A DNA stretch of 64,000 nt, from NCBI GenBank assembly GCA_040754075.1, contig JBFMDH010000033.1:19488-83487 (forward strand), written 5' to 3'. This DNA is from Acidobacteriota bacterium. Lineage in GTDB: Bacteria; Acidobacteriota; Blastocatellia; UBA7656. The notes under the pieces were generated by a model that made no database searches, was not told where the DNA came from, and saw only the letters and a program-made list of their open reading frames with translations. Below are positions 44,200-53,509 of the stretch, piece after piece (the first letter of the stretch is position 1; every line of letters begins with the position of its first letter). Both the position numbers and the translations under genes were made by a program.

Positions 44200-44310
44200 A
44201 CGGAATTCAAAGACAGTTTCAACCGCTTGCTTGAGATGCTTGTGCAAAAAGGCTTAATTAGCGAAGAAGAAAAACAACAGATTACCAAGCCGAAAGATTC
44301 TGAAAATTAA
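44200..44310 (+). other. Possible small ORF without a standard start
   Basis: An open frame from a stop at about 44185 to a TAA at 44308 reads like a real protein tail: FKDSFNRLLEMLVQKGLISE followed by EEKQQITKPKDSEN. It has no ATG or GTG near its 5' end; TTG (44227) or ATG (44236) would give 27 or 24 residues. AAAGGCGGG lies 10 bases before an ACG codon at 44200. It could be a non-canonical start, a remnant or chance. Confidence 0.3.
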
Positions 44311-44312
44311 AC

Positions 44313-44663
44313 TCAAACCGCGGCGCCGCAAGCTAAACAAAAAATATCATCGGCTGACAAAGTGGTGCCGCACTCGCCACAGGTAGGCGCAAGGCTCGCG
44401 GTGATTTCCGACTCTTCAATAAACTCGCCGCACATAATGCAAAACAGTTCATCGCCATTGGCTTCCTGCCCGCAGGCTGAACATCGCATCACGATTTGCG
44501 GGTCAGGAATCGAGCCAAAAATATTTTCGGCAAAAGCTTCGACCAATTCCTGAGTTTTATACTTGGGTGTTTCAACGGGAACAAAATTGACTGCGGCTTC
44601 TTCGGCGTCCTGTCCTCTGGCGGTAAGCGGCGTCGTTTTAGCGGGGTCGTAATATCTGTTCAT
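44313..44663 (-). CDS. Double zinc-ribbon protein
   Basis: The 116-residue protein ends in two zinc ribbons with four CxxC knuckles (CSAC...CIMC and CGEC...CLAC, from about residue 60). The N-terminal half is polar and unrecognised (KTTPLTARGQDAEEAAVNF). Such ribbons mediate protein or nucleic-acid contacts; no catalytic part is present. It is convergent with the Fe-S scaffold gene and shows no operon. Confidence 0.75.
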   Translation of the reverse strand: MNRYYDPAKTTPLTARGQDAEEAAVNFVPVETPKYKTQELVEAFAENIFGSIPDPQIVMRCSACGQEANGDELFCIMCGEFIEESEITASLAPTCGECGTTLSADDIFCLACGAAV

Positions 44664-44886
44664 GTCTATTGCTCCGATAGATTTTTGATGTATGCAATCA
44701 GGCGAATCGTAATACGTGCGCCTTCCCCCTTGATCAAAACTGCGTTTTTATGGCTTCGTGACAAATGTTAGATTTGCAAACGACGGAGGCAGAACGTCTA
44801 CATTCTACTCCAGAAGCCTGAGCCTGCCTATACAAATTATCCCGACCTTTGTATGGTAAACAGGCAGACGATTTTGTGAGGAATTT

Positions 44887-45909
44887 ATGGCTAACGAGTT
44901 GGAAATCATTGCCGCAATCCGGCGTCGCGCAGCAAAACAAACCGAGCGTCTCAGTTTAGGCATCGGTGATGATGCGGCAATCATTGAACAAAATGGCGCA
45001 AAGGATTTGCTTGCTTGTTGTGATGTGAGCGTCGAGAATGTGCATTTTCGCAAGTTGTGGATGCCGCCGCGACTCATCGGCAGAAAAGCCTTGGCTGTAA
45101 CCCTGAGCGATATTGCGGCGATGGGCGGCACGGCGCGATTTGCGCTTGTGAGCATTGCCATCCCTGCTTCCCTTCTCGCCGCGGATATTGATGAAGTCTT
45201 TGCGGGAATTTTTGATTATGCGGATGCCTGCGATGTTGCGGTCATCGGCGGCGACACCTCAAGTTCGCCTCAAGGATTGTTTATCGACACGATTGCGCTT
45301 GGCGAATGCCGTCGCGGCAAAGCTATCACGCGCGCAGGCGCACGGCCAGGTGATTTGCTTTTTGTGACCGGAACATTGGGCGCGGCTGAACTCGGTTGGC
45401 GATTTTTAGAACGCGGCGAACGGTTGCAAGGTGATGAGTCTGTGCCTTCGGATAAAGCAGTTGATAAGTTAATTCAAAGCGCCATTCGTAAACATTTAAT
45501 TCCTCAGCCGCAACTCGAATTCGGCAAACGGCTCGGCGAAGGCGAACTCGCAACCGCGATGATTGATGTGAGCGACGGACTCAGTACCGATTTACACCAC
45601 CTGCTTGAAGAAAGCCAGTGCGGCGCAGTGATTGACGCCAAACTGGCTCCGGTAGCCGATTCCGTGTCAACGCTTGCCTTCAAGGAATTTCACATTGAAC
45701 CCTTAATCATAGTCTTGCGAAGCGGCGAAGAATACGAATTGTTATTCACCGTCAAACCGGAAAACCGTGAAAAAGTTTTCGCGCTTGCCAGTGAATTAAA
45801 CATTCAAGTAACCGCGATTGGCGAAATCACCGAAGGTAATGAATTAAAACTCGCGCGCGATGGCAAAGTTGAAATCATCCAACCGTCAGGTTATGAGCAT
45901 AAAATGTGA
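44887..45909 (+). CDS. thiL: Thiamine-monophosphate kinase
   Basis: ThiL (340 residues) phosphorylates thiamine monophosphate to the active cofactor thiamine diphosphate. Signature segments are LGIGDDAAI (about 24-32), DVSVENVHFR (about 46-55), GRKALAVTLSDIAAMGG, VIGGDTSSSP and IDVSDGLSTDL, all metal/ATP/TMP-binding parts of the PurM-like fold. GAGGAA precedes the ATG. Upstream I see no TPP riboswitch. The gene is single. Confidence 0.94.
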   Translation: MANELEIIAAIRRRAAKQTERLSLGIGDDAAIIEQNGAKDLLACCDVSVENVHFRKLWMPPRLIGRKALAVTLSDIAAMGGTARFALVSIAIPASLLAADIDEVFAGIFDYADACDVAVIGGDTSSSPQGLFIDTIALGECRRGKAITRAGARPGDLLFVTGTLGAAELGWRFLERGERLQGDESVPSDKAVDKLIQSAIRKHLIPQPQLEFGKRLGEGELATAMIDVSDGLSTDLHHLLEESQCGAVIDAKLAPVADSVSTLAFKEFHIEPLIIVLRSGEEYELLFTVKPENREKVFALASELNIQVTAIGEITEGNELKLARDGKVEIIQPSGYEHKM

Positions 45910-45987
45910 AAAACTGTCGGCTGAAAATTTTTCGAGACCCTTTATTAAATCAGGCATCAAAGTTGTCTGATAATTGTTAAACAAGCT

Positions 45988-46674
45988 ATGCCTTCAATGC
46001 TTCAAAAATTTCTCTTTAGATTAATCGGGAAAGCTAAGGAGCGCCCTAAAACCGCCCTTGCGTTTTTGTTCCTGCCTCCGATCTTTATGGTTGCAGCCGC
46101 CAATGCCTGGGTATTGAAAAGCGCAAACGGGCGGGTATTCACGGACGCAACCGCTTTGCCTGAAAATGACGTCGCTCTGGTTTTAGGGGCTGGACGCACG
46201 ATGAATAACGGCTCAATCAATCAGCATTTCAAAGCGCGCACCGAAGCAGCAGCTTATCTTTATCGCATCGGCAAGGTGAAGCATCTTTTGTTAAGCGGCG
46301 ATAACCACAAAGAAGGTTATGATGAGCCAACCGATATGAAAGCGGCATTATTGAAATTGGGTGTGCCCGAATCGGCAATGACTTTGGATTACGCAGGGTT
46401 TAGAACCCTCGATTCAGTGGTTCGCGCCAAAGCAGTTTTCGGGTTGAGCAGGTTGACCATCATCACGGATGATTTTCATGTTCAACGCGCGATATTTTTA
46501 AGCAACCATTATGATATTGATGCGGTAGCTTATTGTTCACAAAAAGTTCCATTGGGGCTTTCGGCAAATGTGAGATTGCGGGAAATCGGAGTGCGTGTAA
46601 AAGCCGCGATGGATGTTTATCTTTTGAATACCAAGCCAAAATTTTTAGGCGAGAAAATTGAGATAAAACTCTAA
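45988..46674 (+). CDS. SanA/YdcF-like DUF218 membrane protein
   Basis: The 228-residue protein has one N-terminal transmembrane helix (about 23-43) followed by a DUF218 domain: VALVLGAGRTMNNGSINQHF, LLLSGDNHKEGYDEPTDMKA, TLDSVVRAKAVFGLSRLTII and TDDFHVQRAIFL. The order and length match SanA, an inner-membrane protein affecting envelope permeability and vancomycin exclusion in enterobacteria. The biochemical activity of the family is not settled. Its stop codon overlaps the ATG of the interrupted small gene that follows. Confidence 0.87.
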   Translation: MPSMLQKFLFRLIGKAKERPKTALAFLFLPPIFMVAAANAWVLKSANGRVFTDATALPENDVALVLGAGRTMNNGSINQHFKARTEAAAYLYRIGKVKHLLLSGDNHKEGYDEPTDMKAALLKLGVPESAMTLDYAGFRTLDSVVRAKAVFGLSRLTIITDDFHVQRAIFLSNHYDIDAVAYCSQKVPLGLSANVRLREIGVRVKAAMDVYLLNTKPKFLGEKIEIKL

Positions 46675-46892
46675 TGACAATTGAAAATAAAAACCAGTTA
46701 GAAAATACCTAGAAGAAAATTTCCAAGCTTGAGCTTGCGCTTGAAGAGATGAAACGCGAGGAATCGCCGCAAGCATATGCGATTTTGTCTAAGGGTTTCA
46801 TCTCGCAGATTGAGGAGATGCACAGAGAAATTGACGAATATCTGGGAATCGCTCAGGAAACGGTTGAAGAATCATCGCTCGTTTTACAATAA
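46674..46892 (+). pseudogene. Small coiled-coil gene interrupted by an amber stop
   Basis: The ATG overlaps the sanA-like stop. The frame reads MTIENKNQLENT, then TAG at 46710-46712, then KKISKLELALEEMKREESPQ and on to TAA at 46890: 72 codons in all. The region after the stop is a convincing charged coiled coil (FISQIEEMHREIDEYLGIAQ). Intact relatives would resemble the N-terminal helices of antitoxin-like small proteins, which I recall only loosely. The likely cause is a single point mutation. Confidence 0.55.
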
Positions 46893-47024
46893 GAGTTGGG
46901 CAACTTGCGGTTTAGATAATTTTGCTTTTCTTGCATCGGCTTCTTAATAATTCGGTTTTACGCTTCCTTCATTGGCAATTCCCAATCAACTTTAATTCGT
47001 CGCCTTATGGTGTTTGAGAGCAGT

Positions 47025-47054
47025 GTGACAGGCAATCCGGCAATTGCCTGTCAC
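47025..47054 (-). terminator. Hairpin downstream of icd
   Basis: GTGACAGGCAAT (47025-47036) and its complement (47043-47054) form a perfect 12-bp stem with a 6-base loop, 12 bases after the icd stop codon on the minus strand. There is no T-run, so it may protect the 3' end of the mRNA or work with Rho. Confidence 0.6.
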
Positions 47055-47065
47055 CATTTGGCTGG

Positions 47066-48451
47066 TTACATGTTTTCGATAATCGCCGAGGCGAATTCGC
47101 TGGTCTTGAGTTTAGTCGCACCTTCCATCTGGCGTTCCAAATCATAGGTCACGCGCTTTTGCTGAATGGTTTTCGTCAGTCCCTGAATAAGCAAATCACC
47201 GGCTTCGCGCCAACCCATGTGTTCGAGCATCATCACGCCCGACAACATCACCGACGAAGGATTGATGACATCTTTGTCGGCGTATTTGGGCGCAGTGCCG
47301 TGTGTCGCTTCAAAGACTGCGGCATTGTCGCCGATGTTTGCGCCGGGTGCCATGCCGAGTCCGCCGACCTGCGCGGCTGCGGCATCGGAAAAATAATCGC
47401 CGTTTAGATTCGGCGTCGCCACGACATCGTATTCATCGGGGCGCGTGAGAATTTGCTGGAAGATGGAATCGGCAATGCGGTCTTTGATTAACAGTTTCGC
47501 TTTCCATTCGCCGTTGCCGTGGGTTGCGCCAATTGCCGCAAGCGTGGCTTCAACTTCTTTAACGACTTCATTGCGCTGTTTTTCGGACATCTGGTCAAAT
47601 CCCGGTTCAATCATGCGCGCGTTCGCTTCGGCAGTGAGCGCGTTGTTTCTATCGTAGTTATCGAGAATCCAGGTTTCGCGTTCGGTGACGATTTCGTTGC
47701 GAAATTCCGACTGGGCAAGTTCATAACCCCAATCGCGAAATGCCCCTTCGGTAAATTTCATGATGTTGCCTTTGTGCATCAGGGTCACCGAAGAGCGTTT
47801 GAATTCCAGCGCGTAATTGATGGCGCGGCGCACCAGGCGTTTGGTTCCGGTAGGCGAAATCGGTTTGATGCCGATGCCGCTATCGGTGCGAATCTTGTAA
47901 CCATATTTGTCATTGAGAAGCGAAATGATTTCCGCAGCGCGTTCGCTTCCCGAAGTGAATTCAACGCCCGCGTAAACGTCTTCGGTGTTTTCGCGGAAAA
48001 TTACGATGTTCACTTTTTCAGGGCGTTTGACCGGCGAAGGCACGCCGTCGAAATAACGCACGGGGCGAACGCAGGCATATAAATCAAGCACTTGTCGAAG
48101 CGTCACGTTCAACGAACGAATGCCGCCGCCAACGGGTGTGGTGAGCGGTCCTTTGATAGCGACGACATATTCGGCAATGGCTTTGACGGAATCGTCGGTG
48201 AGCCATTCGCCGAATTGATTGAAACATTTTTCGCCCGCGAAGATTTCATACCAGACGATTTTGCGTTTGCCGCCGTAAGCTTTTTCGACCGCCGCATCGA
48301 ACACGCGCTGTGAAGCTTTCCAGATGTCGCGTCCCGTGCCATCGCCTTCGATGTAAGGAATGATGGGGTTATCGGGCACATTGAGTTTGGTTCCCTCGAC
48401 GGTAATCTTTTGACCCTCAGCGGGAACTTCTATACCATTGAAACTTGCCAT
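47066..48451 (-). CDS. icd: NADP-dependent isocitrate dehydrogenase
   Basis: The 461-residue TCA-cycle enzyme decarboxylates isocitrate to 2-oxoglutarate. Visible: the substrate loop [21 protein letters not shown] with the regulatory-type serine and arginines (about 118-138), [18 protein letters not shown], the catalytic Lys in [19 protein letters not shown], the metal Asp in [15 protein letters not shown] and the C-terminal [16 protein letters not shown] nucleotide site. It is longer than the E. coli enzyme (416) by an insertion around residues 245-320, as in several Gram-negative phyla. CAGGAG precedes the ATG. It is monocistronic. Confidence 0.95.
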   Translation of the reverse strand: MASFNGIEVPAEGQKITVEGTKLNVPDNPIIPYIEGDGTGRDIWKASQRVFDAAVEKAYGGKRKIVWYEIFAGEKCFNQFGEWLTDDSVKAIAEYVVAIKGPLTTPVGGGIRSLNVTLRQVLDLYACVRPVRYFDGVPSPVKRPEKVNIVIFRENTEDVYAGVEFTSGSERAAEIISLLNDKYGYKIRTDSGIGIKPISPTGTKRLVRRAINYALEFKRSSVTLMHKGNIMKFTEGAFRDWGYELAQSEFRNEIVTERETWILDNYDRNNALTAEANARMIEPGFDQMSEKQRNEVVKEVEATLAAIGATHGNGEWKAKLLIKDRIADSIFQQILTRPDEYDVVATPNLNGDYFSDAAAAQVGGLGMAPGANIGDNAAVFEATHGTAPKYADKDVINPSSVMLSGVMMLEHMGWREAGDLLIQGLTKTIQQKRVTYDLERQMEGATKLKTSEFASAIIENM

Positions 48452-48592
48452 TTGGTTAAATCTCCTGTCTTTTTATTGATAATTGCAAAACGAATGCGCA
48501 GTAGAAAAAATTGCGCAAAGAGTGCTAATGATAACGACTTTGGTTTAGAATCACAAATCTGTCGCAGGCAATACCGAGGCAGGCGCTGAACG

Positions 48593-48940
48593 ATGAACGA
48601 ACATATTTTTCCGCTTGAAGCTGATACTGATTTGCGTCAGCAAGTGACGCTTGAAATCGAGCGCGACAAAGCTGAATCACAGTTTATCAAGATGAAAAAG
48701 ATGTTCTATAAATTTATCCTTAAAGCGATTTTGAGTTTGCTGGTTATGTTCGTTGGTTACTGGAGACTCTTTCCTCAAATGAGTTGGGGATCATTGTTGG
48801 GGTATTGGATCAGCTTGATCATTGTCGTCAATGTTCCTGAATTGATTTTTTTATGGCGAGAAACCAAAGAGTCCAAACAGCATTTAAAAAGCTGGGAAGC
48901 GGTTAAAAAAGATTACGAAGCAGTAAAAGAACAACAATAA
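48593..48940 (+). CDS. Small membrane protein, unknown
   Basis: I do not recognise this 115-residue protein. It has two transmembrane helices (about 41-60, [17 protein letters not shown], and 68-91, [21 protein letters not shown]). They are flanked by charged, probably cytoplasmic ends ([21 protein letters not shown]). The ribosome site is weak. It lies 14 bases before accA, in the same direction, so the two may be cotranscribed. Confidence 0.6.
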   Translation: MNEHIFPLEADTDLRQQVTLEIERDKAESQFIKMKKMFYKFILKAILSLLVMFVGYWRLFPQMSWGSLLGYWISLIIVVNVPELIFLWRETKESKQHLKSWEAVKKDYEAVKEQQ

Positions 48941-48954
48941 TTTTAAGGTTATTT

Positions 48955-49875
48955 ATGGCTGAGAACAGAATGCAAAAAGAACCGGACGAAGATTCGATAG
49001 AAGAGATTCATCGCCGCATCGCCGAATCCGAAGAAGCGAATTTGACTGCCGACGCGCATAAACTGACGACCTGGGAGCGCGTCAAACTGGCGCGTCATCA
49101 GGAGCGTCCCTACACCCTGGATTACATCGAATTGCTGTTTACGGACTTCACCGAAATTCACGGCGACCGCCGGTTTGGCGATGACCACGCGATGGTCACC
49201 GGCTTTGCGAAATTTCACGATGAGCCGTGCGTCATCATCGGTCATCAAAAAGGGCGCACCACCAAACAGCGGCAATATCGCAATTTCGGACAGGCAAAAC
49301 CCGAAGGCTATCGCAAAGCCTTGCGGGTGATGAAACTCGCGGAAAAATTCCATCGCCCGATTTTCACCTTCATTGATACGCAGGGCGCGTATCCGGGCAT
49401 TGATGCCGAAGAGCGCGGACAGGCGGAAGCCATCGCTTTCAACCTGCGCGAAATGGCGAAATTGCGCGTGCCGGTGATTGTCACAGTGATTGGCGAAGGC
49501 GGTTCGGGCGGGGCACTCGCCATCGGCATTGGCGATAAAATATTGATGCAGGAAAATTCGTTTTACTCAGTGATTTCGCCCGAAGGCTGCGCTTCGATTC
49601 TGTGGCGTGACGCATCATTCGCCGAACAGGCTGCAAAAGCTTTGAAACTGACGGCGCAGGATTTATTGGGCTTCGGATTGATTGACACCATCGTGCCTGA
49701 ACCCAAAGGCGGCGCGCACGGCGATTATCAAAAAGCTGCGGAGTTACTGGACGTCGCATTAGTTGAGGCATTGAATTCGGTGCGACATTTTAGCGAGCGC
49801 GAGCGCGTCGAGATGCGTTATCAGAAATTCCGTGCCATGGGCGAATTTGAAGAGCGAGCAAACCACCTCAGTTAA
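48955..49875 (+). CDS. accA: Acetyl-CoA carboxylase carboxyltransferase subunit alpha
   Basis: AccA (306 residues), with AccD, moves CO2 from carboxybiotin to acetyl-CoA, the first step of fatty-acid synthesis. The crotonase-like fold shows [57 protein letters not shown] and [15 protein letters not shown]. The C-terminal helices of AccA are present ([18 protein letters not shown]). It has the normal length. No accD, accB or accC lies nearby. A weak ribosome site (AAGGT) precedes the ATG. Confidence 0.95.
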   Translation: MAENRMQKEPDEDSIEEIHRRIAESEEANLTADAHKLTTWERVKLARHQERPYTLDYIELLFTDFTEIHGDRRFGDDHAMVTGFAKFHDEPCVIIGHQKGRTTKQRQYRNFGQAKPEGYRKALRVMKLAEKFHRPIFTFIDTQGAYPGIDAEERGQAEAIAFNLREMAKLRVPVIVTVIGEGGSGGALAIGIGDKILMQENSFYSVISPEGCASILWRDASFAEQAAKALKLTAQDLLGFGLIDTIVPEPKGGAHGDYQKAAELLDVALVEALNSVRHFSERERVEMRYQKFRAMGEFEERANHLS

Positions 49876-49890
49876 AGAAGGAGAACGACC

Positions 49891-50511
49891 ATGTCAGCGG
49901 TTTTTGAAACAATTGATAAATCTTCTTCAAAAGCGTTATTCGGCATTCCCGAAGCTCAGGTTCATAGTTGGACGGTACGGGATTATTACAAAATGTTTGA
50001 GGCAGGATTATTTGAAGGCATGCAGGTTGAACTCATCGGAGGGCAAATTATTGAAATGAGTGCGATGGGTGCGGAACAGGCGACGACGGTGACGCTTGCT
50101 GCTAAAGCCTTAGAGAAAGGATTTGAACGAATTTTTTTCGTCAGAAGCCAAATGTCCTTAAATGCAGGTAATGACGCTGAACCGCAGCCCGATATTGCGA
50201 TGGTTAAAGGTAATGTTCGTGACTATAAAAATGCGCACCCGAAAACTGCTGCTCTTATTGTTGAAGTCGCCGATTCATCTTTAAAATTTGATAGAACCGT
50301 TAAAGGAAGCATCTACGCCCGCGCCGGAATTAAAGATTATTGGATAATCAATATCAAAGACCGACGTTTGGAAATTTATCGCAAGCCTCAAGAAGATGAG
50401 ACACAACCCTTTGGCTTTGGTTACTCGGAAATCAAAATCCTCACTGAATCGGATTCCATCAAACCGCTTGCCGCCCGAAAAGAGATAAAGGTTGCAGACC
50501 TCTTGCCATAG
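49891..50511 (+). CDS. Uma2/DUF820 family putative endonuclease
   Basis: The 206-residue PD-(D/E)XK-like protein has the Uma2 pattern VELIGGQIIEMSAMG (about 46-60), PQPDIAMVKG (about 105-114), ALIVEVADSSLKFDR (about 125-139) and YARAGIKDYWIINIKDRRLEIYR. These paralogues are abundant in cyanobacteria and Acidobacteriota; their cellular role is unknown and nuclease activity is inferred from the fold. AAGGAG lies 8 bases before the ATG. It sits 15 bases after accA, probably by chance. Confidence 0.87.
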   Translation: MSAVFETIDKSSSKALFGIPEAQVHSWTVRDYYKMFEAGLFEGMQVELIGGQIIEMSAMGAEQATTVTLAAKALEKGFERIFFVRSQMSLNAGNDAEPQPDIAMVKGNVRDYKNAHPKTAALIVEVADSSLKFDRTVKGSIYARAGIKDYWIINIKDRRLEIYRKPQEDETQPFGFGYSEIKILTESDSIKPLAARKEIKVADLLP

Positions 50512-50539
50512 GTTGCCGCCTACATATTACCAACAACCG

Positions 50540-51187
50540 ATGACTAAATTCGATTGCATCATTTTTGATTTTGACGGTACGCTGGTTCGTTCCGAATTCG
50601 CTTACCTCTATTCATTCAAACATTCCATCAAGTTGCACACCGGCGTAGAAGTTTCCGACGAAGAGTTCAGAAAATACTGGCACATGAATTTCACCCCCGC
50701 AGATATTTTGAAACAATATGGCGAAGAGATGCTTGATGAAATGGTGATGAGTTTTGAAGAGTATTATTACGACAATCATCATCACCACGTCGAACTTTAC
50801 GAAGGCATTGATGACCTCATCGAACAACTGCAAGCCCAAAACGCCAAACTGGGGCTGGTGTCACTGAAACCGCGTCGCGCAGGGGTGCGCGAACTCGAAA
50901 TCATCAATCTGCATGAAATATTCCGTGTGCAAATCTGGGGCGATGATGTCGAAAACCCCAAACCCGCGCCCGATGGCGTACATCAAGCCTTGCAGGCATT
51001 GAATGCCGCTGTCGAACAAACCCTGGTCATCGGCGACAGCGCCGCCGATATTTTAATGGGACGCGCCGCCGGATGCGCGACCGCCGCAGCCATGTGGGGT
51101 CAACCGCATCACGACAAATTGCTTGCCACCTCACCTGACTTTGTGATTGACTCGCCGATGGATTTAACCAAATATCTATCGAACTAA
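50540..51187 (+). CDS. HAD-superfamily hydrolase
   Basis: The 215-residue phosphatase-like protein has all four HAD motifs: IIFDFDGTLVRS (Asp10, Asp12), LVSLKPRR (motif II), a lysine in VENPKPAPDG and LVIGDSAADILMG (motif IV). An alpha-helical C1-type cap lies between the first two. It resembles phosphoglycolate/pyrophosphatase-type HADs, but the substrate cannot be assigned. I use the ATG at 50540; the longer frame overlaps the Uma2 gene and begins with non-homologous residues. Confidence 0.87.
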   Translation: MTKFDCIIFDFDGTLVRSEFAYLYSFKHSIKLHTGVEVSDEEFRKYWHMNFTPADILKQYGEEMLDEMVMSFEEYYYDNHHHHVELYEGIDDLIEQLQAQNAKLGLVSLKPRRAGVRELEIINLHEIFRVQIWGDDVENPKPAPDGVHQALQALNAAVEQTLVIGDSAADILMGRAAGCATAAAMWGQPHHDKLLATSPDFVIDSPMDLTKYLSN

Positions 51188-51315
51188 GTCTGGAGTCGCG
51201 AGTCTGGAGTCCTGAGTCTTTGATGCAAAGTGTTTAGCGGGACTCTGGAAATACGAGTTTGCAAAAGAAGCCCTGCGAAACTGACTCCAGACTCGCGACT
51301 CTCGACTCCAGACTT
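51186..51315. repeat. Heptamer hairpin (GAGTCTG words)
   Basis: Five GAGTCNN heptamers (about 51187-51220) face GACTCCA/GACTCGC words at 51283-51315. A 17-base section (GTCGCGAGTCTGGAGTC with its complement) pairs perfectly, and the remaining units pair in register-shifted ways. It occupies most of the gap between the HAD gene and the aldehyde dehydrogenase. Confidence 0.85.
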
Positions 51316-51403
51316 TCCTAAGGCTAGATTTACTTCGCAGGTAGCGATAAAGTTGAACCACTAAACCTGACCATCATTTATCAGGTAAGATTCGGAGGGG
51401 ACA

Positions 51404-52936
51404 ATGACCGCAAAATATTCTTCAACGGCTGTGCAATCATCGGAAATTATTTCCATTAATCCGGCAACACTCGAAGAATTGGCGCGATTTCCGATTGCCA
51501 CAACGGATGAAATCAATGCCGCAGTCGCGCGCGCGGGCGCTGCCTCATCGGCGTGGGCGGCGCTTTCGTTTCGCAATCGTGCCCGCTACATTTTGAAAGC
51601 CCGTCGCGCGCTTTATGACCGGCAAAACGAAATCATTCAAATCTTATCGGATGAAACCGGCAAACCGCCGTTTGAAGCCATCACTACCGAAATTTTACCG
51701 ACGCTCGATTTGATGAGTTATTTCGCTGCCAAAACCGAAAAGATTTTGCGCGACGAAAAATTTTCCCTCGCCGTCTTTCGCAATAAACGTTCGATGATTA
51801 CTTACGAACCACTCGGCGTTGTCGGCATCATCACGCCCTGGAATTTTCCTTTCTCGCTTTCGATGGGTGAAGTGGTGATGGCGTTGATGGCTGGCAACAC
51901 CGTCGTCTTGAAACCTTCGGAATACACACCAATGGTCGGTGATTTCATTCGTCGCTTGTTTGCCGCCGCGGGTTTTCCCGAAGGCGTCATTGAAGTCGTG
52001 CAAGGCAATGGCGCGACCGGCGCAGCATTGGTTGACGCGAGCGTCGATAAAATTTTCTTTACGGGTTCAGTCCGCACGGGTAGACGTATTGCCGAAGTCG
52101 CTGCCAAAAAACTCATGCCGGTGGTATTGGAACTCGGCGGCAAAGACCCGATGATTGTATGTAGCGATGCGCCGTTTGAACGCACGGTGAAAGGCGCGGT
52201 GTGGGGCGCGTTTGCCAATTGTGGGCAAATCTGCGCTTCGGTTGAACGTTTGTATGTTCACGAAAAAATCGCTGACAAATTTATTCCAGCGGTCGTCGAA
52301 GAAGTAAAGAAACTCCGTCAGGGCGTGCCCGATGCCAATTTCACGACCGATATTGGCCCGATGGTCAATGAGATGCAACTTGGCATCGTCACCGAGCACG
52401 TTGCTGATGCGGTGGCGAAAGGCGCGCGGGTGTTAACCGGCGGACGTCGTCGCGATGATTTAGGCGGATACTTTTTTGAACCGACGGTGCTCATTGATGT
52501 GACCAACGATATGAAGGTGATGCGCGAAGAGACTTTTGGTCCGGTGTTGCCAATTAAAATTGTTCGTGATGAAGAAGAAGCCATACGCGAAGCCAACAAT
52601 ACCAATTATGGACTCTTAGCTTCGGTGTGGACTTCGGATAACGAACACGGTCGCCGCATTGCGCGACGCATTCAGGCGGGCACGGTGATTATCAACGACG
52701 CGGTTTATACCAACGGCGCGGCGCAAACCCCCTGGTTTGGCGTCAAAGAGAGCGGGCTTGGCACTACACATGGCAAAGCCGGAATGTACGAGTTCGTGCG
52801 CATGAAACACATCAATTGGGATTTGTTCCCCATGAAAACCAACATGTGGTGGTATCCTTACACGGAGACCTGGTACGCGAGATTCAAAACCCTGATGAAA
52901 GTGTTATACCGCTGGGGACTCAGAAAGATTGCTTGA
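51404..52936 (+). CDS. NAD(P)-dependent aldehyde dehydrogenase
   Basis: The 510-residue member of the ALDH superfamily oxidises an aldehyde to its acid. Seen: the cofactor/substrate segment ITPWNFPFSLSMGEVVMALMAGN, TGSVRTGRRIAEVAAKKL, Glu243 in VLELGGKDPMI and the catalytic Cys277 in NCGQICASVERLYV. EETFGPVLPI and the C-terminal SGLGTTHGKAGMYEFVRMK are also present. The nearest functional group by eye is succinate-semialdehyde/coniferyl-aldehyde-type enzymes. An unusual aromatic C-terminus (NMWWYPYTETWYARF) could touch the membrane. GGAGGGG lies just before the ATG. Confidence 0.92.
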   Translation: MTAKYSSTAVQSSEIISINPATLEELARFPIATTDEINAAVARAGAASSAWAALSFRNRARYILKARRALYDRQNEIIQILSDETGKPPFEAITTEILPTLDLMSYFAAKTEKILRDEKFSLAVFRNKRSMITYEPLGVVGIITPWNFPFSLSMGEVVMALMAGNTVVLKPSEYTPMVGDFIRRLFAAAGFPEGVIEVVQGNGATGAALVDASVDKIFFTGSVRTGRRIAEVAAKKLMPVVLELGGKDPMIVCSDAPFERTVKGAVWGAFANCGQICASVERLYVHEKIADKFIPAVVEEVKKLRQGVPDANFTTDIGPMVNEMQLGIVTEHVADAVAKGARVLTGGRRRDDLGGYFFEPTVLIDVTNDMKVMREETFGPVLPIKIVRDEEEAIREANNTNYGLLASVWTSDNEHGRRIARRIQAGTVIINDAVYTNGAAQTPWFGVKESGLGTTHGKAGMYEFVRMKHINWDLFPMKTNMWWYPYTETWYARFKTLMKVLYRWGLRKIA

Positions 52937-52947
52937 GATAAGCGAAA

Positions 52948-53232
52948 ATGGCGATAAAGTTTGAGTGGGATAAAAACAAAGCGGCGGCGAATTAAAAAAA
53001 ACATGGCGTTAGTTTTCAAGAAGCAAAAACCGTTTTCAACGATTCGTTAGCATCCATTTTTGATGATGAGTATCATTCGTCAGAAGAAAGACGCGAAATC
53101 ATTATCGGCTACTCTGCGAATCAGCAGTTGTTATTAGTTTGTTTTACGGAGAAAGCAGAAGATGTGATTCGCCTATTCAGCGCGCGGTTGGCAACCAAAA
53201 ATGAAAGAAAAGATTATGAAGAAAACGCCTAA
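52948..53232 (+). pseudogene. brnT: BrnT-type toxin gene inactivated by a nonsense codon
   Basis: The frame reads MAIKFEWDKNKAAAN, a TAA at 52993-52995, then KKHGVSFQEAKTVFNDSLAS, ending ERKDYEENA at 53230. This is the BrnT ribonuclease-toxin pattern (FEWDxNKAxxNxxKHGVSF). The stop replaces the residue between Asn and LysLysHis, usually a Leu or similar codon; TTA to TAA would do. The downstream part is otherwise undamaged, suggesting a recent loss of the toxin while its antitoxin gene remains. Confidence 0.85.
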
Positions 53233-53473
53233 AACTAAACCCTCAGATGACCTGCTTCCGGAGTACAGATTTGATTACCGTAAAGCAAAGTCTAATCGTT
53301 TTGCGGCACGGCTGAACCCCGAGCAGCTAACTATCACGCTTGACCCTGATGTCTCAGAGGTTTTTAAAACCTCTGAGTCCGTAAACAAAGCTTTGCGCGC
53401 GTTGATTTCAGCGATACCTGAACCCGTATCAAAAAGGCGCCGCGTAGTAAACGTAAAGAAAAAAATTGCTTAA
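53201..53473 (+). CDS. brnA: BrnA-type antitoxin
   Basis: The 90-residue protein has a basic N-terminus, the DLLPEYRFDYRKAKSNRFAARL segment common to BrnA/CopG-like antitoxins and a ribbon-helix-helix-like C-terminal part (QLTITLDPDVSEVFKTSESV, NKALRALI). It overlaps the broken brnT gene by about 30 bases, as in intact brnTA operons. The start may be 53201 or the ATG at 53216. It should bind BrnT and autoregulate the operon; with the toxin broken it is probably an orphan. Confidence 0.82.
   Translation: MKEKIMKKTPKTKPSDDLLPEYRFDYRKAKSNRFAARLNPEQLTITLDPDVSEVFKTSESVNKALRALISAIPEPVSKRRRVVNVKKKIA
53353..53377. repeat. 25-bp near-perfect palindrome inside brnA
   Basis: CTCAGAGGTTTT (53353-53364) and AAAACCTCTGAG (53366-53377) pair around a single T, within the codons for SEVFKTSE. 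The encoded residues fit the antitoxin family, so it may be a chance palindrome constrained by coding, or an inserted repeat tolerated by the protein. Confidence 0.5.
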
Positions 53474-53509
53474 CCTGAAAAATACTTCGTATGAACGAGA
53501 GTTAATCCG

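Noticed and set aside
44664..44886. TPP riboswitch in front of thiL
   Set aside because: I looked for the conserved CTGAGA and ACCTGAT-type elements in the leader and did not find them in a suitable arrangement; thiL is also not a usual target.
47519..48082. 187-residue open frame on the plus strand opposite icd
   Set aside because: It is antisense to the conserved core of isocitrate dehydrogenase and rich in His/Phe/Arg, as shadow frames are; there is no start context.
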